A DNA stretch of 14,367 nucleotides. It comes from an uncultured Kangiella sp. (GTDB lineage Bacteria > Pseudomonadota > Gammaproteobacteria > Enterobacterales > DSM-103792). This document shows positions 6,636 through 14,296 of the stretch, one piece after another. The position numbers and the translations under genes are program-made. Below the pieces are notes generated by a model. The model had not been told where the DNA came from. It was given only the letters and a program-made list of their open reading frames with translations, and did not search any database. Each line of letters begins with the position of its first letter. Position 1 is the first letter of the stretch. Location of the stretch: assembly GCA_946481205.1 (NCBI GenBank), contig CAMLNB010000080.1:1-14367 (forward strand), written 5' to 3'.

Positions 6636-7393
6636 CTGAGTCCGGTCAACAAGCTGCTGTCGGTTTTCTCGATGCCGCCAGGCGGGTGGCTGTCGTGATC
6701 GATGGTCGCCGACACTTTCATGCTCAACCGACCGTCAATCTGAACGCGAAAACTGAACAGATCCAGCACCCGAAAACCGTCGCGGCCGTGCAAGGCTGGT
6801 TGCCAGTACAGCGTGTTGACCAGCGCGCTGCGCTCGTTGATTTCGTACTTCATGACCCAGTAGAAATTGCCAAACACGCCGGATTCGCGTTCAGCCGGAT
6901 ACGGGTCCAGCGCCTCAATGCGCTCATCGGCATGAAACAGGCCGGCGGCCAGCGTGTGTTGTATGCGCTGCTGCGGTTGTGACAGCGCAAAACGGATACC
7001 AGCGCCAGCGATCTGGCGATTGCTCAGCCGGCGAAAATCGTTCTGCTCCACCTGTGCGTAATACTCGAATGCGGTGTTGGCGCTGTAAGCATCGATGAAG
7101 CGACCGTGCAGAAAGGTGCTGTCGGCATCTTTGATGCCTTTGGATTCGCCGTAGTCATAACCGAACACGACAAAGGCGGTGTCTTCGCCATCAAACCAGT
7201 CGGCGCGGGCACCGAGTTTGACAGCCTGCCGTTCGCTGTTGCCGTCACGCAATTCCAGCGCGGCTTCGGTGTTGCCACTCCAACCGAGCCGGGTCGGTTG
7301 GGCATGCAGATTCTCGATGTTTACCACCGCAACGGCCGGCATGGCCGCCACCAGCCCCATTGCCAAACACGCGGCACGCGTTACTGCAACCAT
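6623..7393 (-). CDS. DUF481 (YdiY-like) outer-membrane beta-barrel protein
   Basis: 256-residue predicted outer-membrane protein. A Sec signal peptide covers about residues 1-22, with hydrophobic core CLAMGLVAA and a probable cut after AVA. The mature part alternates polar and aromatic strands: WSGNTEAALELRDGN, KLGARADWFDG, FVVFGYDYGES, HGRFIDAYSANTAFEYY, then NFYWVMKYEIN and NTLYWQPAL. It ends with the barrel-type terminus LSYEF, whose final Phe is the usual BAM recognition residue. This fits the DUF481 family, whose function is poorly defined. The open frame reaches 7627, but the ATG at 7393 is chosen because GGAG stands 6 nt upstream and the signal peptide begins there. It lies 79 nt after the hydrolase gene on the same strand, so one transcript is plausible. 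Its last 13 nt overlap the convergent PAS gene. Confidence 0.82.
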   Translation of the reverse strand: MVAVTRAACLAMGLVAAMPAVAVVNIENLHAQPTRLGWSGNTEAALELRDGNSERQAVKLGARADWFDGEDTAFVVFGYDYGESKGIKDADSTFLHGRFIDAYSANTAFEYYAQVEQNDFRRLSNRQIAGAGIRFALSQPQQRIQHTLAAGLFHADERIEALDPYPAERESGVFGNFYWVMKYEINERSALVNTLYWQPALHGRDGFRVLDLFSFRVQIDGRLSMKVSATIDHDSHPPGGIEKTDSSLLTGLSYEF

Positions 7394-7472
7394 CCACTGC
7401 TCCACTGCGTTTTCCACCCAAGTTATCGACTGCGAAGGACGCCCCAGCGATGATGTCGGGGCAAACCGTCGG

Positions 7473-8318
7473 CTATTTTTTTGCGGCATTGCGCAAGTCG
7501 CCAAGATAAGCCGCGACCGGCCGGAAGAAATCCGGATCTTCCCAATAGCCGTTGTGGCAACCCGGATTCCACGACGTGGCCGGACTGCCGACGTTGATTT
7601 CAATGTCTTCGCTGACCGCCTGTTCATAGGCCGGGTTAATGCCCTTCAACGGGTAGGCAATGATGTCGTCCTTGTCGTAGAAATTCAGCCACTTGCTTAA
7701 CGCTTTTTGACTATCAGGCAAGGCCGGGCCATGGACACGGATCGCGCGGTTGAAATCACCGGGCTGGTCGGCATAAATCGCCAGCGGACTACCGAAGGTG
7801 ATGAAGCCGGCAAAGGTCTGGAATTGCTCGAACGGCGTCAGCCCCGGAATCAAACCGCCGATGCGGGCCTGCTCAATCTGCAGATCGTAAATGTAGTTGG
7901 ACAGGATCACCGAGCCGAACGAATGCGCCAGCACGATCAGCGGCGTGCAGCTGCTGTCGACCCGGCGATGACTGGCCATTTTCGCCAGCTGCTCCTTGAT
8001 GCGGGCATGCAGCAGCGGGTACATCGGGTAACCCGACTGCGGCCGATAGGCCAACGAGGTGCCGAGGTAATCGACAAACAGTTCGCGCAGACCCGGATAA
8101 GCCAGATCGTTCTTGTAGTTGACGGCTTTGAGCGTACGGGCGTGCTGCGCCTGCACCAGATCGCCCCAGTAAATTTCCTGCCAGATCAAATCCTCGTCGC
8201 TGCGGCCTTTGTCGCCGCGGACATAGGTTTCGGTGACCCGGTGTTTGAGTTCGACGGAGTAGTGCTGATCGGCGCTGCCCATGCCATGAACGACGGCAAT
8301 GGCAAGATGATTCGGCAT
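7473..8318 (-). CDS. Alpha/beta-hydrolase-fold protein (putative esterase/lipase)
   Basis: 281-residue protein without a signal peptide or membrane segment, so probably cytoplasmic. The alpha/beta hydrolase fold is supported by an oxyanion-type segment AVVHGMGSAD (8-17), a nucleophile elbow LAHSFGSVI with Ser133, a following strand FITFGSPLAIY, an acidic candidate in FYDKDD (Asp217 or Asp218) and a late histidine in GCHNGYWED (His255). The elbow is A-H-S-F-G rather than G-x-S-x-G; Ala at the first position is known in some lipases. The start is the ATG at 8318, with AAGGAA five nt upstream. Substrate is unknown. The HGMG text and FGSPL strand resemble large bacterial hydrolases of the lipase/phospholipase type, but I cannot name a closer family. 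It precedes the DUF481 gene on the same strand and is divergent from fadE. Confidence 0.8.
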   Translation of the reverse strand: MPNHLAIAVVHGMGSADQHYSVELKHRVTETYVRGDKGRSDEDLIWQEIYWGDLVQAQHARTLKAVNYKNDLAYPGLRELFVDYLGTSLAYRPQSGYPMYPLLHARIKEQLAKMASHRRVDSSCTPLIVLAHSFGSVILSNYIYDLQIEQARIGGLIPGLTPFEQFQTFAGFITFGSPLAIYADQPGDFNRAIRVHGPALPDSQKALSKWLNFYDKDDIIAYPLKGINPAYEQAVSEDIEINVGSPATSWNPGCHNGYWEDPDFFRPVAAYLGDLRNAAKK

Positions 8319-8687
8319 GACGGTTCCTTGCGGATATCAAGAGTCAGTGGAGCAATTGCTGGTCGCGCAAGGCGACCCAGCCCGCATGGTCGCCAATGCC
8401 GCCGCCAACAGCAAGTACGAGCGTCACGGCAGCACTGAAAAAGCGAGCCAGATAGCGGCACTATTTCCGTTCGACCACAGCGTTGCGGGTCAAGCCGTGG
8501 CCATTCCAAGACTATGCTGAAAAGGTACAAATGCGCGGCCAATGGTTGTTGCCGCCCTGTCGGCGTGAACTTTTAAGCGGTCGCGAGAGTGGCTCGGCAT
8601 GGGCCCGGAAGGGCTGGCTGGGCTTGACGTGTGAGACAGCCGGGAGTAGCTTCCCAAGACTGCTCCGACCACTTACAGGCAACCGCA
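8319..8687. other. Divergent intergenic spacer between the hydrolase gene and fadE
   Basis: This 369-nt spacer holds the leader of the minus-strand hydrolase gene (AAGGAA at 8324-8329) and, on the right, a candidate fadE promoter. No convincing gene is present. One minus-strand frame, complement 8344-8427 from a GTG, would encode a 27-residue hydrophobic peptide, but it has no Shine-Dalgarno sequence and a TAG stands in frame at 8461-8463. I see no strong hairpin, repeat or tRNA here. Confidence 0.6.
8624..8652 (+). promoter_or_regulatory. Candidate sigma70 promoter for fadE
   Basis: TTGACG (8624-8629) is a five-of-six -35 box. TAGCTT (8647-8652) follows after exactly 17 nt but matches only three of six -10 positions. 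Transcription would start near 8659, giving a leader of about 29 nt. I could not recognise a FadR- or PsrA-type operator beside it. Confidence 0.35.
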
Positions 8688-11150
8688 ATGGCGACCGTGA
8701 TTGGATTGACTCTACTACTGCTCGTTCTGGGCTTCTGTGCCTACCACCGCTTGTCCCTGCTGACCACCGCTATCGGTACAGCCATTGTCATCGCCGGCTG
8801 GAATTTCGCCAGCGGCGGTGGCTGGCTGACGTGGGCAATTTTCGGCGTGCTGGCCGTGCTGCTGCTGACGCCGCTGCGCCGGTCGCTGCTGTCATCACCG
8901 CTGCTCGGCCTGTACCGCAAAGTGATGCCTAGCCTGTCACGCACCGAAAAAGAAGCGTTGGAGGCCGGCACCACCTGGTTCGAAGCCAAGATTTTCTCTG
9001 GCGCGCCGGACTGGAAAGAACTGCACGCGCTGCCCGCACCGCGGCTGTCGGCCGAAGAACAAGCATTCTTCGACAACCAAGTGCAAACCGTCTGCGCGAT
9101 GACCCGCGACTGGGAAGTCAGCCACGAACGCGCCGACTTGCCACCGGAAGTCTGGCAATACCTGAAGGACCAAGGCTTCTTTGCCTTCATCATTCCGCGC
9201 AAATACGGCGGTCGGGAATTCTCGGCGTATGCCAACTCGCAAATTCTCATCGCACTGAACTCGGCCAGCCCGACGCTGGGCTCGACTGTTGCAGTACCCA
9301 ACTCGCTCGGCCCGGCCGAATTGCTGCTGCACTACGGCACTGAAGAGCAAAAGAATCATTACTTGCCGCGTCTGGCCAAAGGCGAAGAAGTGCCCTGCTT
9401 TGCGCTGACTTCGCCGGAAGCCGGTTCCGATGCCGGTTCCATTCCGGATGTCGGCGTCGTCTGCAAAGGCATGTGGAACGGCAAAGAAATCGTCGGCATG
9501 CGGCTGACCTGGAACAAGCGCTACATCACGCTGGCGCCGGTTGCGACCGTGCTGGGCCTCGCGTTCAAACTGCACGATCCAGAGAAATTGATTGGCGACG
9601 AAACCGATTACGGCATCACCTGCGCGCTGATTCCGGTGACCACCCCGGGCGTGCAGATCGGTCGCCGGCATTATCCGTTGTCGATTCCGTTCATGAACGG
9701 CCCGACCCAAGGCACCGACGTGTTTGTGCCGCTCGATTACATCATCGGCGGACCGAAAATGGCCGGTCAGGGTTGGCGTATGTTGGTCGAGTGCTTGTCG
9801 GCAGGTCGCGCGATCTCGCTGCCAGCATCCGGCACCGCCGGCACCAAAGTCGCAGCGCATGCCACCGGCGCGTATGCGCGCATTCGTCAGCAATTCAAGC
9901 TGCCGATCGGTTACATGGAAGGCGTCGAAGAAATGCTCGGCCGCATCGGCGGCATGGCATACGCCGCCGATGCCGTGCGTACGTTTACCACTGCCGCGGT
10001 TGATGCCGGTGAAAAGCCGTCGGTCGCTGGTGCCATCGTCAAATACCACTGCACGGAAATGGGCCGCAAAGCCATTACCGATGCGATGGATGTGCACGGC
10101 GGCAAAGGCATTTGCCTTGGACCGAACAACTATCTCGGCATCGGTTATCAGGCGCTGCCAATCGGCATTACTGTCGAAGGCGCGAACATTCTGACCCGTA
10201 ACCTGATCATCTACGGTCAGGGCGCCATTCGCTGCCATCCGTTTGTGTTGGCGGAAATGCAAGCGGCACAGAATCCGGACAAGAAGGCAGCGCTGAAAGA
10301 GTTCGACGCCGCGCTGTGGGGCCACATCGGTTTCGCCATTTCCAATACGGTTCGTTCACTGTGGCTTGGCCTGACCGGTTCTCGGTTGACCAGCACACCG
10401 GTCAGCGATTTCACCGCCGGCTATTACCAGCAACTGACGCGATTGTCGTCTGCGTTGGCGCTGTGGAGCGACATGAGCATGGCCGTGCTCGGTGGCGAAC
10501 TGAAGCGGAAAGAAAAACTGTCAGCACGTCTTGGCGATGTGCTCAGCCATCTCTACATCGCAGCCAGCGTGCTGAAATTCTTCCACGACAAGGGCAGCCC
10601 GGAGCATGACAAGCCGCTGGTCAAATGGGCGGTTGAAAATGCCCTGCACACCGCCCAGGAAGCGTTCTACGGTTTGGCGGAAAACTTCCCAGCCCGTTTG
10701 GTTGGCCGTGCACTGCGTCGCATCGTGTTCCCCTATGGCCGCTCGTTCAAAGCACCGAGCGACAAATTGGGTCATCAGGTATCGCGTCTGTTGCTGAATC
10801 CGGGACTCGCACGCAGCGAACTGGTCAGCGGTATTTACCTGCAGTACGACGAGCACAATCCGTTTGCGGTTCTCGACCGCGTGCTGCGCGATACGGTCGC
10901 GGCCGAACCCGTCTGGAAACGCCTGCGTAGCGAATTGCCGGATGCCAAATCGTTGCTGCCGGGCGAACTGCTCAGCCGTGCGATTGCCGCTGGCAAATTG
11001 AGCGACGACGAGATCGTGTTACTGCAGCGTCAGGAGTTCGGACGCAAGAAGATCATCGCGGTCGATGATTTTGATCCGGCCGATCTGCCACGGGCGCAAT
11101 TCCTGCGCACGGACAAAGCGGTGCCGGCGCGGCAAGAGCGCGTTGCATAA
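8688..11150 (+). CDS. fadE: Acyl-CoA dehydrogenase FadE (membrane-anchored, long form)
   Basis: 820-residue FAD-dependent acyl-CoA dehydrogenase that introduces the trans-2 double bond in the first step of fatty-acid beta-oxidation. Hydrophobic N-terminal segments (about 4-18, 23-40 and 46-60) mirror the membrane anchor of E. coli FadE. Long stretches match it, among them KVMPSLSRTEKEALEAGTTW, CFALTSPEAGSDAG, MRLTWNKRYITLAP, DYIIGGPKMAGQGWRMLVE, ITVEGANILTR and YGQGAIRCHPFVL. The long C-terminal extension (DUF1974 region) ends with AVDDFDPADLP. E. coli FadE is 814 residues, so the length is normal. The ATG at 8688 is used because the anchor starts there and AGG lies 8 nt upstream; the open frame continues back to a GTG at 8631. 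It is a single-gene unit, followed 30 nt after the stop by a strong terminator. No defining residue appears lost. Confidence 0.97.
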   Translation: MATVIGLTLLLLVLGFCAYHRLSLLTTAIGTAIVIAGWNFASGGGWLTWAIFGVLAVLLLTPLRRSLLSSPLLGLYRKVMPSLSRTEKEALEAGTTWFEAKIFSGAPDWKELHALPAPRLSAEEQAFFDNQVQTVCAMTRDWEVSHERADLPPEVWQYLKDQGFFAFIIPRKYGGREFSAYANSQILIALNSASPTLGSTVAVPNSLGPAELLLHYGTEEQKNHYLPRLAKGEEVPCFALTSPEAGSDAGSIPDVGVVCKGMWNGKEIVGMRLTWNKRYITLAPVATVLGLAFKLHDPEKLIGDETDYGITCALIPVTTPGVQIGRRHYPLSIPFMNGPTQGTDVFVPLDYIIGGPKMAGQGWRMLVECLSAGRAISLPASGTAGTKVAAHATGAYARIRQQFKLPIGYMEGVEEMLGRIGGMAYAADAVRTFTTAAVDAGEKPSVAGAIVKYHCTEMGRKAITDAMDVHGGKGICLGPNNYLGIGYQALPIGITVEGANILTRNLIIYGQGAIRCHPFVLAEMQAAQNPDKKAALKEFDAALWGHIGFAISNTVRSLWLGLTGSRLTSTPVSDFTAGYYQQLTRLSSALALWSDMSMAVLGGELKRKEKLSARLGDVLSHLYIAASVLKFFHDKGSPEHDKPLVKWAVENALHTAQEAFYGLAENFPARLVGRALRRIVFPYGRSFKAPSDKLGHQVSRLLLNPGLARSELVSGIYLQYDEHNPFAVLDRVLRDTVAAEPVWKRLRSELPDAKSLLPGELLSRAIAAGKLSDDEIVLLQRQEFGRKKIIAVDDFDPADLPRAQFLRTDKAVPARQERVA

Positions 11151-11180
11151 CACCGCTCTCGCCTTCTGGCAGAACAAAAA

Positions 11181-11205
11181 ACGCCCGGCAATGCCGGGCG
11201 TTTTT
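11181..11205. terminator. Intrinsic terminator after fadE (probably bidirectional)
   Basis: A 9-bp perfect GC-rich stem, ACGCCCGGC (11181-11189) with GCCGGGCGT (11193-11201), has a 3-nt loop. A T-run follows on the plus strand (11201-11205) and an A-run precedes it (11176-11181), so it can stop transcription from either side. It begins 30 nt after the fadE stop. Confidence 0.9.
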
Positions 11206-11285
11206 CATCGCGAAATAGCGGTTTGCAACGCCAGTTGGCGAAGCCGGATTCAGGTAATGGGGGCTGGGCAGATCGCAGAAACGAC

Positions 11286-11308
11286 AACGCCGCGCAAAGC
11301 GCGGCGTT
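11286..11308 (-). terminator. Hairpin downstream of tRNA-Asp, candidate terminator
   Basis: AACGCCGCGC (11286-11295) and GCGCGGCGTT (11299-11308) form a perfect 10-bp stem with a 3-nt loop. It begins 9 nt past the mature 3' end of the minus-strand tRNA, where a terminator is expected. The following minus-strand sequence GTCGTTTCTG is only a weak U-tract. The fadE terminator further on may act as a second stop. Confidence 0.6.
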
Positions 11309-11317
11309 GAAAATTAG

Positions 11318-11394
11318 TGGCGGAGCGGACGGGACTTGAACCCGCGACCCCCGGCGTGACAGGCCGGTATTCTAACCAACTGAACTACCGCTCC
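11318..11394 (-). tRNA. tRNA-Asp (anticodon GTC)
   Basis: A 77-nt cloverleaf with the 3' CCA encoded. The acceptor stem pairs GGAGCGG with CCGCTCC over seven base pairs, the anticodon stem pairs CCGGC with GCCGG around the loop CTGTCAC, and the T arm has GCGGG, TTCAAGT, CCCGT. The anticodon GTC is complementary to plus-strand 11358-11360. It differs from E. coli tRNA-Asp at only a few positions by eye, chiefly compensated changes in the anticodon stem. It is a single gene, not part of a visible tRNA cluster, and no integrated element adjoins it. Confidence 0.97.
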
Positions 11395-11434
11395 ACCGAA
11401 TCATCAGCAGGCTGGCGCCCGTGACGAGGCGCGC

Positions 11435-11463
11435 ATAATACGCAGGCGCCCCAGCACTGTCAA
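11435..11463 (-). promoter_or_regulatory. Strong sigma70 promoter for tRNA-Asp
   Basis: On the minus strand a perfect TTGACA (11463-11458) is followed after exactly 17 nt by TATTAT (11440-11435), five of six. A GC-rich stretch GCGCGCCTC follows the -10 box, the discriminator type linked to stringent control of stable-RNA genes. The tRNA begins about 40 nt further on. It is the best promoter in the window and lies 10 nt past the stop of the upstream membrane-protein gene. Confidence 0.85.
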
Positions 11464-11473
11464 CGCGAATGAT

Positions 11474-12286
11474 TCAACGACTTGCAGCGCTGGCTTGGTC
11501 GGGTGCATCCGGTGCCGGTGTCTCGGTTTCCAGAGGTTCTGTTGTCGGTGACGCGGTACCGGTTTCCTGCTCACCGGCAGGTTCGTCGTCTAGGCCATCC
11601 AGCGCTGGCGTGCTCACCGCGGCAAGCGGTCGATTGCCGCCGGCAACATCCACAGTTGTTGCGTCCGCGGGTTGACCCGCTGCCAGTTGTTGCATTGCGG
11701 TCAAAATTTCTTCGAGGTTCATGTCACGGCGCGTTTGCTCGTCGCCAAACATCGACGCGTATTCGGCAAAGATGTTGTTGAGCGCAGACAGCGTTAAACC
11801 CACCTCACGTTTCAGCCGGTCATTTTCTCGCCGCATGCTGTCATTGGTTGGCGCAGCTGCGGCGTTGGCATCGGTGACGGCTGGCTCGATAGCAACCGTC
11901 GCTGGCGATTCGGCACCAATGGCCAGCACCAAGCTCGGCAAATCTTGCAGATGGGCTTCACTGAACTGACGCAGCGCCGGCTCGGCTTGCAGTAACGCTG
12001 CCGGCTCTCGGCTCAACAACGCCGCCAGCAGCTGCTTCCAATACTGACGGCGCTGCTTGACCAGCTTGCTGGCATCGGTTTGAGCGCGCTCTTCGGCCAC
12101 CCCGGCTTTGAGCAGCCTATTCAACACCCCTTGCCGGTAGTCCGGCTCGGCGTTTTTGACCGCAGCCAACAGCCGCTCGACTGCCAACCGGTCCTGGGCT
12201 TTACGTTTGACCAGCAACACGGCCAGCACCACAGCCACCAACACCGACGGCAAACTGATGGCTAGCACCAACCACAGCGTGTTCAC
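11474..12286 (-). CDS. Single-pass membrane protein with predicted coiled coil (unknown function)
   Basis: 270-residue protein, not recognised as a named family. A single N-terminal membrane helix (about residues 3-25, LWLVLAISLPSVLVAVVLAVLL) is followed by KRK, which suggests a cytoplasmic body. The body is rich in Ala, Leu, Gln and charged residues, with a coiled-coil-like stretch MRRENDRLKREVGLTLSALN and then IFAEYASMFGDEQTRRDMN. The last 45 residues are a Pro/Thr/Glu/Ala-rich, probably disordered tail. The start is a GTG at 12286, overlapping the upstream TGA as GTGA, with AGGAGG 10 nt before it. The open frame extends to 12415, but everything upstream is the neighbour read out of frame. 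The 4-nt overlap and shared direction argue for co-translation with the vWA protein and a joint envelope role. Confidence 0.78.
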   Translation of the reverse strand: MNTLWLVLAISLPSVLVAVVLAVLLVKRKAQDRLAVERLLAAVKNAEPDYRQGVLNRLLKAGVAEERAQTDASKLVKQRRQYWKQLLAALLSREPAALLQAEPALRQFSEAHLQDLPSLVLAIGAESPATVAIEPAVTDANAAAAPTNDSMRRENDRLKREVGLTLSALNNIFAEYASMFGDEQTRRDMNLEEILTAMQQLAAGQPADATTVDVAGGNRPLAAVSTPALDGLDDEPAGEQETGTASPTTEPLETETPAPDAPDQASAASR

Positions 12287-14076
12287 GGCGGCGCGTCCTC
12301 CTCGTCGGCCAAGGCGTTTTCGATGGTGGAAGCCGCTTTCTTGTGCCGGCGGCGCACCAACCAGAACGCCACGCCTATGCCGACCAAGACCACATTGATC
12401 CCAATGCCAATCCACAGCCAGGGCAGTCCGCCCGATTCGGCCTCGGACGTCGCTTCGGTAGTTGCCGCCGGCTCCTCTCCCGCCCCAGCGGCGGGTTCGC
12501 TGGCCGCTGCGGCCGGTACGGAGTCCGCTGCCGGTTCGACCGGTGGTGGCTCACCGACCTGCCAGCCCAGCGGGGCCCCTTCCATGCTGATCGGCCGACC
12601 GGCCACGGTCAGCGCTTCAAAGCGCCAATGCAGGCGATGGGCGCCATTGCCGGTGTTGGCGAGCGAGGCCTGCCAGGCGAGACCGGAGCCGGTCAGCGCG
12701 ACCTCGGCGCGGGCGCCGTCCGGCCCTTCCCGCTCGGCTTTCATGGCAACGCTATCGGGTTTGAACAGCTCCGGGGCGATGGTGAAACCGGCTTGGGCGA
12801 TGCCCTGGTCATCGACGCTGATCGTGGTTTGCACCGGTGTCGCCACCGCCTGCAGATTGAATTTGCGCAACCGTTGGAAAGTCGGCGCCTTGGCTTCGAT
12901 GGCCAGCTGAAACGTGGTGTCGAGCGCCGGCACTTCCCACTCGGCCGTGAAGTGGCCGCCATCACCGGCTGCCAGCGGCAGCTCGCGCTGGTAATCGCCA
13001 TCATTGGCACGAACGGTCACCACCGCCGTCACCAGTTTCAGAAAATCCGGGCGCTGAATCGCAGCACCATCTTCGGTCAGGCTCAGATCGAAACGGACTT
13101 TTTCGCCGGCCAACGTCAGCGTCGGCACCGACGCCACGTGCAGGCCAAGTTTGCTGACCACCAGCACGCGATTATCCGGATCGAGTTCGGCTTGGATCTG
13201 CCATTGCCCAGCGGCCGGTTTGGCGACGGTGATGAGGTCGTAGCGCTGCTCACTGTGCCAGCGCCAGGTGTCTGGGTGCGTCGTGCTGCTGTGCCGTGCG
13301 CCATCCGGCGATAGCAAGGCCGCCGGTTCGGCGCCGTCGCGGCGAAACACCAACACGGTGATTTCTTCGGCACTGCTGTCAACCATAAACCCATTGTCAA
13401 AAAGCGGCAGCGCATCGCGCGGCGCCGCCTGCTCGAACAGGCGCAGGAAAATTCGGTTCAGTTCATCGGCACTGTTGGCGCGTTCAGCCATGCCGTCGGT
13501 TTCGCGCGCCAGCTGTTGCAGCAATGCGATATCAGCATCGGCACTCAGCGCAATGGTGTGCAGCTTGGCACCTGTGGCTTTGATCGCGGGCAGGATCTGA
13601 TTGAGCAGTTCATCGCGTGCGACTTGATTGTCGCGTGGCTCTTTCGAAATATCGACGACTCCATCGGTCAGCAAAATGATGTGACGCGGACCCGTCGCGG
13701 GTGTCTGCCAATCGGCAGTGGATTTTTGCAGTGCCAATCCAATGTGGGTGAACAAACCGGTCGAGCCGATTTTGTCGGCAGACACCGCCGCTTGTTGTTG
13801 CCAACTCGGCGTCACCGGAGCCAATGGCACTAATGCATTTACGTACTGACCGAATGTCCAGATACCGGCACGACTATTGCTCGGTAATAAATTGCTTAGC
13901 AGTTTGACCGCCGGTATCCGCAAATTGTTGGGGTCGTTTTTCTTCATGCTGCCGGAGATATCGACTACCACCCGGACATCGGGCCCCGGTTCGGCGCCCC
14001 AGACTGGAGCTACACTGAAACAAAGAAGCACCAGAATGGCGCAGCTGCTGCGTTGCACCATCCGACGGGCGGGCAT
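12283..14076 (-). CDS. Secreted, C-terminally anchored von Willebrand factor A domain protein
   Basis: 597-residue envelope protein. Order: signal peptide (1-27; basic start with Arg4, Arg5 and Arg9, core CAILVLLCFSV, probable cut after VWG), vWA domain (about 33-220), beta-rich regions (about 220-510), an Ala/Pro/Glu linker, a membrane helix (about 551-574), a stop-transfer RRRHKK and a 17-residue acidic cytoplasmic tail. The metal-ion-dependent adhesion site is complete: D39-I-S41-G-S43, Thr110 in GLFTHIG and Asp138 in LLTDGVVD. It should therefore bind a divalent cation and a protein partner in the periplasm. The start at ATG 14076 is set by the signal peptide; ATG 14061 is an alternative, and the open frame runs on to 14364. 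It overlaps the next gene by 4 nt. It may belong to the TIGR03503-like proteins, but that is recollection, not shown. Confidence 0.82.
   Translation of the reverse strand: MPARRMVQRSSCAILVLLCFSVAPVWGAEPGPDVRVVVDISGSMKKNDPNNLRIPAVKLLSNLLPSNSRAGIWTFGQYVNALVPLAPVTPSWQQQAAVSADKIGSTGLFTHIGLALQKSTADWQTPATGPRHIILLTDGVVDISKEPRDNQVARDELLNQILPAIKATGAKLHTIALSADADIALLQQLARETDGMAERANSADELNRIFLRLFEQAAPRDALPLFDNGFMVDSSAEEITVLVFRRDGAEPAALLSPDGARHSSTTHPDTWRWHSEQRYDLITVAKPAAGQWQIQAELDPDNRVLVVSKLGLHVASVPTLTLAGEKVRFDLSLTEDGAAIQRPDFLKLVTAVVTVRANDGDYQRELPLAAGDGGHFTAEWEVPALDTTFQLAIEAKAPTFQRLRKFNLQAVATPVQTTISVDDQGIAQAGFTIAPELFKPDSVAMKAEREGPDGARAEVALTGSGLAWQASLANTGNGAHRLHWRFEALTVAGRPISMEGAPLGWQVGEPPPVEPAADSVPAAAASEPAAGAGEEPAATTEATSEAESGGLPWLWIGIGINVVLVGIGVAFWLVRRRHKKAASTIENALADEEDAPP
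12297..12302 (-). promoter_or_regulatory. Ribosome binding site that fixes the GTG start of the coiled-coil gene
   Basis: A full AGGAGG lies on the minus strand inside the last codons of the vWA gene, 10 nt before the GTG at 12286. It is the strongest Shine-Dalgarno sequence in this operon and supports the GTG over any upstream in-frame codon. Confidence 0.7.
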
Positions 14077-14108
14077 CAGGTTCGCCCAAGCGTGGCTTAA
14101 TATTTTGA

Positions 14109-14137
14109 ACACGTGTAGCTTTTCACTAAACAAGTGA
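14109..14137. promoter_or_regulatory. Palindromes in the divergent vWA / exported-protein spacer
   Basis: Two dyads stand close together upstream of the vWA gene: the perfect 8-bp palindrome ACACGTGT (14109-14116), and TCACT (14123-14127) with AGTGA (14133-14137) around 5 nt. CAAGTG occurs at 14131-14136 and again at 14148-14153, and GTGTAG at 14113-14118 and 14151-14156. This looks like an operator region, but no regulator can be named and the arms are short enough to arise by chance. Confidence 0.35.
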
Positions 14138-14173
14138 GTATCGTCATCAAGTGTAGTCCACCATCCGGCAAGT

Positions 14174-14205
14174 CTTTGGCAGGACTGAAAATTTGCCTGC
14201 CAAGG
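14174..14205 (+). promoter_or_regulatory. Stem-loop upstream of the rightmost gene
   Basis: TTGGCAGG (14176-14183) and CCTGCCAA (14196-14203) are exact reverse complements around a 12-nt loop; in plus-strand RNA a G-U and a C-G pair extend the stem to 10. It ends about 90 nt before the exported-protein start. No T-run follows, so it is not a terminator. It may be a 5'-leader structure or an operator. No convincing promoter hexamers could be assigned beside it. Confidence 0.45.
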
Positions 14206-14296
14206 GAGTGATGGGAGGTGGTCGGAGCTGCAGCGGAGCGGTAGTGGCTTCGGAAATAAGAGCAAGACAAACAACGCACAACCAAGGAGACAACAG

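Noticed and set aside
7441..7462. GCCCC ... GGGGC inverted repeat between the hydrolase and DUF481 genes
   Set aside because: Only a 5-bp stem with a 12-nt loop and no T-run on either strand; easily due to chance in GC-rich DNA.
7394..7627. N-terminal extension of the DUF481 frame to 7627
   Set aside because: The extra residues overlap the end of the hydrolase gene, are basic and low in character, and would bury the signal peptide. A good ribosome site and the signal peptide both place the start at 7393.
8484..8503. Possible sigma54 promoter (TGGCC...TTGA) on the minus strand upstream of the hydrolase
   Set aside because: The -12 element reads GA instead of GC and the spacing is one nucleotide short, so the essential positions are not met.
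12360..12425. GG followed by a membrane helix and arginines near the end of the vWA protein, suggestive of a GlyGly-CTERM sorting signal
   Set aside because: Such signals end the protein almost directly after the basic residues. Here 17 more residues follow, so this is better read as an ordinary single-pass anchor.
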